Assembly: GCA_007135745.1 (NCBI GenBank)
Contig: SLIH01000153.1
Location: 1 to 10,854, forward strand
DNA from: Halomonas sp.
GTDB lineage: Bacteria > Pseudomonadota > Gammaproteobacteria > Pseudomonadales > Oleiphilaceae
Length of the DNA: 10,854 nt
Reading direction: 5' to 3'
Position numbers and translations under genes: made by a program
Notes under the pieces: model-generated
Database searches by the model: none
Told to the model about the DNA's origin: nothing
What the model saw: only the letters and a program-made list of their open reading frames with translations
Part shown: piece after piece, positions 6,534-10,854 of the stretch
Layout of the letters: every line of letters begins with the position of its first letter
Numbering within the stretch: the first letter of the stretch is position 1

Positions 6534-8822
6534 TTATGGCTCGAACCATGACGGGGATCTCAGCCAGAACGGGGCGTTTTCTCTGGCGGTGGTTAGGGTC
6601 AATTCATCCTCCAGATTGACCACAACCTCACCTGCCCTGCCCGTGACACGAACCTGTGCGCCCTGCTCTTCGTAGAGCGTCAGAACGGCCGGATCCGGAG
6701 CGCTTTCGCCGTGGGCGGGGGCCGCTGCGATGGCCCAATCCGGCTGCAATAACTCAATCATACCCTGCTGACTGCTCCCCGCCCGGCCCTGCCTGGGCAT
6801 GACGACCAGGTCCACTTCTGCGGGATGATCGAGCCATTGCAGCAGGCGACGTTCCCCGCTGCGCCCAATGGGGCCAAACACGAGGGCCTCGGCATTCCCC
6901 GTGACCAAACGTAGGTTACAGGCGGATTCGCGGGTGGGCAGATCAGGCACCCTGGGATCCCGCCAGAATTCGGCGTGCAGATCACCCACATCTCTGGAAG
7001 CACCGGTTTCACAGGCAACAGTGGGCTGCCCTGCCCACTCTGAGGCATGATCGGAGAATACCTCTCCCACCTCGATGGTGGTTTCAATCACGCTCCAGGT
7101 ATGTTCTGGATGGACACCGGGGTGGCTGATCACGAGTTGGTCAATGCGCTTAACCCCGAGCGCTTCCAGCCAGGGGATGACCCGTTCGCGCACCCGATCC
7201 CGGCCATTGGGCGACGGTGGCCGGACATCGAAGATCAACACCTGATCCCGGGCGCGCACCAGCACAATGCCATCCAATCCATCCGCAACACGCAGCTGGG
7301 AAGGATAATCCGCAGGGACATGGGCCGACGCCTGGGTAATCACCACGGCCGGGAGAGTAACCATAGCCAGAGACCGGTAGAGGTTCCCCACCGGCATCAC
7401 CAGGAGGAAGATTCCCAGTGCCGTGAGAATCACGATGGATAACGGCAACTGCGGCATCATCAGCCCCAACTCACCAAGGCGGCTCAACACCCACCAGAAG
7501 ACGGTGAATGCCAGATCCAGGCCCGGTTCTACCCAGGACGCCGTTCTGGCGGACAGAAAAACCAGGGGCGTTGCGACCAGCAACAGCGGCATGAGAATCA
7601 ATGAAAGTGCGGGAATGGCGAAGAGATTCGCCGCCAACGCCATCAGAGAGGTTTCACGGCCCAGGGCGCTTAACAGTGGCCAGAGGCCCGCCACTACGCC
7701 CACCTGAGCCATCAGCAAGCCTCGCGCCGCGCCCGGCTGTCGGTAACGTCCGCCAAAACAGAAGATCAGACAGGCCACGGCACCAAAGGAAAGCCAGAAT
7801 CCCATGTCCAGGGGCGCCACCGGGTCCAGCAGGAGAACCAGCACCAGGGCGATCAACCAGGCGTCCCAGAGCCGCCATTGGCGACCGCTGGTCAGTACGA
7901 AACCCGCAACCAGCACCATGATCAGGGCCCGGCGGGTGGGGACGGTAAACCCGGCCAGCAACGCGTAGGCCCCGCACACCAGAGCAACGACGGCCAGGGG
8001 CAGCCAGCGGGCGAGATTGGCATTGCGTTGCCCCAGGGGGCGCAGCAGACGTGAAATGGGCCACCCGACCAGGGCAGCGATCAGGCCCACATGGAGGCCG
8101 GAAATGGCCACCAGGTGGTTGGTTCCGGTGGCGGCGAGTGTGTTCCAGTGGGCCTCGGTCATGCCTGTGCGACTGCCCAGGGTCAGTGCCTCGACCAATG
8201 CGGGCTGGCGCAGCCTGGGTAGATGGTCAAGGAGGCGGTCGCGTAACCGCTGTCGCAGTCGGTGATAACGACAGCGCAACGAGCAGGCCTGTTCACTATC
8301 CGGGGTGATGAACACGGCACGTCCATGGCCGTCGATGCCGTGGCGGTAGAGCCAGCGTTCGTAACTGCCCCCTCCGGCGTTGAGTGCCGCAACCGCCGGG
8401 CGAAGGTTCACGTTGACCCGCATGGGCCCCTGCAACGGGTTAGCAGTGACCGATTCCGGTACGGTGAGCCGGATGCGGGCTGGCGCTGGAAAGTCAGCGT
8501 CTGACCATTGCGTAATGCAAAGGGTCATCCGTTGGGCGCCCTGGGGGCTATATTCAATAAGACTGCATGGGTATCCGATAAGGGCGATGTCCGTGCTCGG
8601 CTTTGTTATGGCAGGCTGGTGTTGGGCGATGTTCGCCGCCATCCAGGCGAGACCGGACAGGACACCGGCGCACACCAGCACGACAGGGCGCAGGCCGGGG
8701 CGTAGCATCCCCGCCAGCAGAAGGATCGGCAGCGGCAAAATAAACGCATACCAGGCTGGCAGAAAACCGCCCCAGTACAGTATGATGGCGCCGCCTGTGA
8801 GCGCGAGCGTCCCTGCGCGCAT
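6534..8822 (-). CDS. comEC: ComEC/Rec2-family DNA uptake channel with a degenerate beta-lactamase-like domain
   Basis: ComEC forms the inner-membrane channel for single-stranded DNA in natural transformation. The 762-residue product has N-terminal membrane helices, a soluble OB-like region with GGSYERWLYRHGIDG (151-165), and the multi-helix competence core. The core includes the signature HLVAISGLHVG (236-246), GFTVPTRRA (291-299) and LDMGFWLSFGAVA (338-350). The C-terminal third (about 511-735) aligns in order with the metallo-beta-lactamase-like domain. However, the expected HxHxDH motif reads SHPGVHPEH (566-574), the TGD motif is absent, and the HHGS position reads PRQGR (676-680). Metal binding is therefore unlikely. 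The ATG at 8822 is chosen because AGGGAGA lies at 8830-8836; a GTG at 8882 has no comparable site and would leave only two bases to the divergent start codon. Confidence 0.93.
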   Translation of the reverse strand: MRAGTLALTGGAIILYWGGFLPAWYAFILPLPILLLAGMLRPGLRPVVLVCAGVLSGLAWMAANIAQHQPAITKPSTDIALIGYPCSLIEYSPQGAQRMTLCITQWSDADFPAPARIRLTVPESVTANPLQGPMRVNVNLRPAVAALNAGGGSYERWLYRHGIDGHGRAVFITPDSEQACSLRCRYHRLRQRLRDRLLDHLPRLRQPALVEALTLGSRTGMTEAHWNTLAATGTNHLVAISGLHVGLIAALVGWPISRLLRPLGQRNANLARWLPLAVVALVCGAYALLAGFTVPTRRALIMVLVAGFVLTSGRQWRLWDAWLIALVLVLLLDPVAPLDMGFWLSFGAVACLIFCFGGRYRQPGAARGLLMAQVGVVAGLWPLLSALGRETSLMALAANLFAIPALSLILMPLLLVATPLVFLSARTASWVEPGLDLAFTVFWWVLSRLGELGLMMPQLPLSIVILTALGIFLLVMPVGNLYRSLAMVTLPAVVITQASAHVPADYPSQLRVADGLDGIVLVRARDQVLIFDVRPPSPNGRDRVRERVIPWLEALGVKRIDQLVISHPGVHPEHTWSVIETTIEVGEVFSDHASEWAGQPTVACETGASRDVGDLHAEFWRDPRVPDLPTRESACNLRLVTGNAEALVFGPIGRSGERRLLQWLDHPAEVDLVVMPRQGRAGSSQQGMIELLQPDWAIAAAPAHGESAPDPAVLTLYEEQGAQVRVTGRAGEVVVNLEDELTLTTARENAPFWLRSPSWFEP

Positions 8823-8829
8823 GAACGGG

Positions 8830-8836
8830 TCTCCCT
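8830..8836 (-). promoter_or_regulatory. Ribosome binding site deciding the comEC start
   Basis: The minus strand reads AGGGAGA; its GGAG core ends eight bases before the ATG at 8822. It favours this start over the in-frame GTG at 8882. The 62-bp gap from 8823 to 8884 must also hold any promoters for comEC and the DUF2062 gene. I see no convincing -35/-10 pair on either strand. Confidence 0.7.
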
Positions 8837-8884
8837 GCAGTTTGATTCGTGGCACCTTGGATATCAGTCGGGCGTTCAGCACTT

Positions 8885-9415
8885 ATGGACAGGCGCTTCA
8901 TAAAACGCTTTATCCCAACCCCGGAGCGCATCCGCGAAATCCGTGCCCTGCGCTTTCTGGGCCGGGTGGTGCATGAACCCAACCTCTGGCATATCAACCG
9001 CCATTCGGTATCACGCGCCTTTATGCTGGGCGTGTTCTGGTGCTTTGTGCCGATGCCGTTCCAGTCCATTCCGGCAGCCATAACGGCGATCTGGTTCAAC
9101 GCCAACCTGCCGCTCACCATCATCGTGCTCTGGATCAGCAATCCGCTCACCATGGGCCCCATGCTCTACGCCAGCTATGTGGTGGGCACCTGGGTTCTGG
9201 GCACTTCCCCGGAGACAACCGAGTTCAAGATGGAGTGGGCCTGGATCAGCGAGCGACTGGTTGAAGTGGGTATCCCCATGTACATCGGCGCACTCCTGAT
9301 GGCCGTTGCCTTCTCCACGTTGACCTATCTGGTTATTCAGTACCTGTGGCGGCGTCGGGTGCGGAAACTATGGCATCGACGGGAGGAGGCGCGCGCCAGG
9401 CGCCAGACCTCCTAG
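8885..9415 (+). CDS. DUF2062 domain-containing membrane protein
   Basis: This 176-residue protein matches the DUF2062 family in arrangement and motifs. A basic N-terminus (RRFIKRFIPTPERI) is followed by hydrophobic segments at about 44-70, 74-105 and 130-154, with FVPMPFQS (54-61) and NPLTMGP (86-92), and then a strongly basic C-terminal tail rich in Arg. The function of the family is unknown. A DUF2062 gene next to comEC and the lol genes is recalled from Pseudomonas (the PA2985 position). The ATG at 8885 gives the usual family length; a GTG at 8849 would add 12 residues without a better ribosome site. It is the only rightward gene here. Its stop TAG (9413-9415) overlaps the lolD stop on the other strand. 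Confidence 0.88.
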   Translation: MDRRFIKRFIPTPERIREIRALRFLGRVVHEPNLWHINRHSVSRAFMLGVFWCFVPMPFQSIPAAITAIWFNANLPLTIIVLWISNPLTMGPMLYASYVVGTWVLGTSPETTEFKMEWAWISERLVEVGIPMYIGALLMAVAFSTLTYLVIQYLWRRRVRKLWHRREEARARRQTS

Positions 9416-10104
9416 ACACCTTCCTCCATAACCAGCCCCCCATGCTCCAGCCGACAGCAGCGATTCATGGTGCCGGCCAGGGTACGGTCGTGGGTCACGA
9501 CGATGAAAGCCGACCCCAACTGCTGGTTAAGCTCACGTATCAGTGCCTGAATCCGCTCGCCCGTATCGTCGTCGAGGTTGCCCGTGGGTTCGTCCATCAG
9601 CACACAGCGCGGCTCATTGACCAGTGCCCGGGCAATGGCCACCCGCTGGCGTTCACCACCTGAAAGCTCACCGGGCTTGTGCTCCAGGCGCTGAGTGAGC
9701 CCTACCCGTTCCAACAGACTCGCCGCAAGACGGCGGGATTCCGCCACCGATTTACCCCCGAGCGCCGCCGGGAGCGCCACATTGTCCTGGGCCGTGAATT
9801 CACCCAGCAGATGGTGGAACTGATAGACGAAGCCAAGGGTGCGGTTGCGGAAACGGCACCGGCGCCGCTCACTCATGCCATGAATGTCCTGCCCGTCGAT
9901 CAGAACTTTGCCTTCACTGGGGCGATCAAGACCACCGAGCATGTTGAGCAATGTGGTCTTGCCCGAGCCGGAGGTACCGACAATGGCCAGGGTTTCACCG
10001 GCGGCCACGCGCAGCGATACGTCGGAGAACACCGTAAGGTGGGTGCGCCCCTCGCGGTATGTCTTGGCGAGCCCCTGACAGTCGATGATGGCTGAATCAC
10101 TCAT
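9412..10104 (-). CDS. lolD: Lipoprotein-releasing ABC transporter ATPase LolD
   Basis: LolD is the cytoplasmic ATPase that powers extraction of outer-membrane lipoproteins from the inner membrane and their transfer to LolA. The 230-residue protein has Walker [10 protein letters not shown] (43-51), Q-loop Gln95 within the LolD-characteristic [10 protein letters not shown] (91-100), signature LSGGE (147-151), Walker [13 protein letters not shown] (167-178) and switch His205. All catalytic elements are intact. The ATG at 10104 is chosen because GGAGG lies at 10114-10118, nine bases upstream, and because the protein then begins like other LolD proteins; a start at 10164 would add 20 unrelated residues. 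It overlaps the end of the permease gene by 8 nt. No second permease gene follows it, unlike E. coli lolCDE. Confidence 0.96.
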   Translation of the reverse strand: MSDSAIIDCQGLAKTYREGRTHLTVFSDVSLRVAAGETLAIVGTSGSGKTTLLNMLGGLDRPSEGKVLIDGQDIHGMSERRRCRFRNRTLGFVYQFHHLLGEFTAQDNVALPAALGGKSVAESRRLAASLLERVGLTQRLEHKPGELSGGERQRVAIARALVNEPRCVLMDEPTGNLDDDTGERIQALIRELNQQLGSAFIVVTHDRTLAGTMNRCCRLEHGGLVMEEGV

Positions 10105-10854
10105 AACGCAGTGCCTCCGCTGGCTGAACCCGTGATGCCCGCCAGGCGGGGTATAGCGTGGCAAGCAGACTCATAGCGAAGCCCGCCCCACTGATGATGG
10201 CAACATCGCTCCACTGAAGGTGCGACGGCAGATAACTGATGAAATAGACATCCGAACTGAGAAACTGCATGTTCAGAACCTGCTCGACCCAGTTGATGAC
10301 ATCGCTGATGTTGAGCGCCAGGGCGATACCCAGAAGGGTGCCGATCAGGGTGCCGGCAAAGCCGATGATCGAACCCTGCACAATGAAGATCGTCATGATG
10401 GTCGCGGGGGTCGCTCCCATGGTACGCAGGATGGCGATGTCCGCCTTTTTATCCGTAACGACCATCACCAGGGCGGAAACAATATTGAACGCCGCCACCG
10501 CCACGATGAACATCAGCAGCAATCCGATCATGGTTTTCTCCATGCGGATGGCCTCGAACAGATTGCCGTGGGTGCGGGTCCAGTTGCTGGTGTAATACCC
10601 CCCTGGTGCATTGATCGCCACCCGCTGGGAGGCGGCTGGCGCATCAAAGAGGTTGTCGACCTTGAGCCGGACCCCCTGGGGACGGTCCCCCATGCGCAGC
10701 AGGCGCGAGGCATCTTCCATATGGACCAGGGTGTAATTGCCATCCAGCTCCGCTCCGACGCTGAAAATGCCACTCACCGTGAAACGCTTGAGACGTGGCA
10801 GAACGCCGGCCGGTGACACGGACGCTTCCGGCAGAACCACGGTCACCCGATCCC
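10097..10854 (-). CDS. lolC: Lipoprotein-releasing permease of the LolC/LolE family (5' end cut by window)
   Basis: The visible 252 codons are the C-terminal part of a LolC/LolE permease, the membrane partner of LolD; the start lies beyond the right edge. The segment holds part of the periplasmic domain (beginning DRVTVVLPEA, then PRLKRFTVSGIFSVGAELDG) and the last three transmembrane helices. From memory, the stretch FLSSDVYFISYLPSHLQW resembles E. coli LolE, while VQGSIIGFAGTL and the ending [18 protein letters not shown] resemble LolC. The protein may thus be a single hybrid permease of the LolF kind that works as a homodimer. The first codon in the window is internal, so the GTG at 10846 is not a real start. 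The symbol lolC is the conventional choice; lolE or lolF remain possible. Confidence 0.9.
   Translation of the reverse strand, partial: DRVTVVLPEASVSPAGVLPRLKRFTVSGIFSVGAELDGNYTLVHMEDASRLLRMGDRPQGVRLKVDNLFDAPAASQRVAINAPGGYYTSNWTRTHGNLFEAIRMEKTMIGLLLMFIVAVAAFNIVSALVMVVTDKKADIAILRTMGATPATIMTIFIVQGSIIGFAGTLIGTLLGIALALNISDVINWVEQVLNMQFLSSDVYFISYLPSHLQWSDVAIISGAGFAMSLLATLYPAWRASRVQPAEALRYE

Noticed and set aside
6481..6540. Rho-independent terminator after comEC
   Set aside because: I looked for a GC-rich hairpin followed by a T-run on the minus strand. There are scattered GC patches but no convincing stem-loop, so none is reported.
8823..8882. Upstream GTG (8882) as the comEC start
   Set aside because: It adds 20 residues without a good ribosome site and would leave two bases between divergent start codons. 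ATG 8822 has AGGGAGA well placed.
10105..10164. Upstream start at 10164 for lolD
   Set aside because: It would add 20 residues unlike any LolD, overlapping the permease gene by 68 nt. ATG 10104 has a GGAGG site and gives the normal N-terminus.

Overview
The window is a compact housekeeping region for building the cell envelope, from a GC-rich gammaproteobacterium. The order lolC/E-lolD, DUF2062, comEC, exbB, exbD, (msbA), lpxK, Trm112-like, kdsB, tyrosine phosphatase, murB matches, as I remember it, the Pseudomonas aeruginosa murB-to-lolC neighbourhood. The difference is msbA, which here lies between exbD and lpxK, as I would expect in Marinobacter-, Alcanivorax- or Halomonas-like marine relatives. 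That placement rests on gene order and protein motifs only; no search was run.

Layout, right to left. (1) 10854-9412, minus strand: the 3' part of a LolC/LolE-type permease gene, overlapped by lolD. Together these form the inner-membrane ABC machine that releases lipoproteins to the Lol pathway. (2) 8885-9415, plus strand: the only rightward gene, a DUF2062 membrane protein. Its stop codon overlaps the stop codon of lolD. (3) 8822-6534, minus strand: comEC, divergent from the DUF2062 gene. Its channel core looks normal, but the C-terminal metallo-beta-lactamase-like domain has lost its metal-binding motifs. (4) 6533-6359: a 175-bp intergenic region with six perfect copies of a 7-bp tandem repeat, a weak candidate promoter and a strong ribosome binding site. 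(5) 6358-1, minus strand: a tightly packed probable operon exbB-exbD-msbA-lpxK-Trm112-like-kdsB-ptp-murB, with spacings from a 4-nt overlap to 23 nt. murB runs off the left edge just before its natural end.

The genes share one theme. KdsB makes CMP-Kdo, LpxK phosphorylates the lipid A precursor, MsbA flips lipid A-core across the inner membrane, MurB makes UDP-MurNAc for peptidoglycan, and LolCD(E) exports outer-membrane lipoproteins. ExbB/ExbD form a proton-driven motor for outer-membrane energisation or an unknown envelope task. The low-molecular-weight phosphatase is a plausible regulator.

I found no mobile element, CRISPR array, RNA gene or new multi-gene system. The points most worth a second look are the degenerate ComEC nuclease-like domain, the heptamer array ahead of the large operon, and the mixed LolC/LolE character of the permease. 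The large rightward open frames inside the leftward genes are shadows of GC-rich coding sequence.
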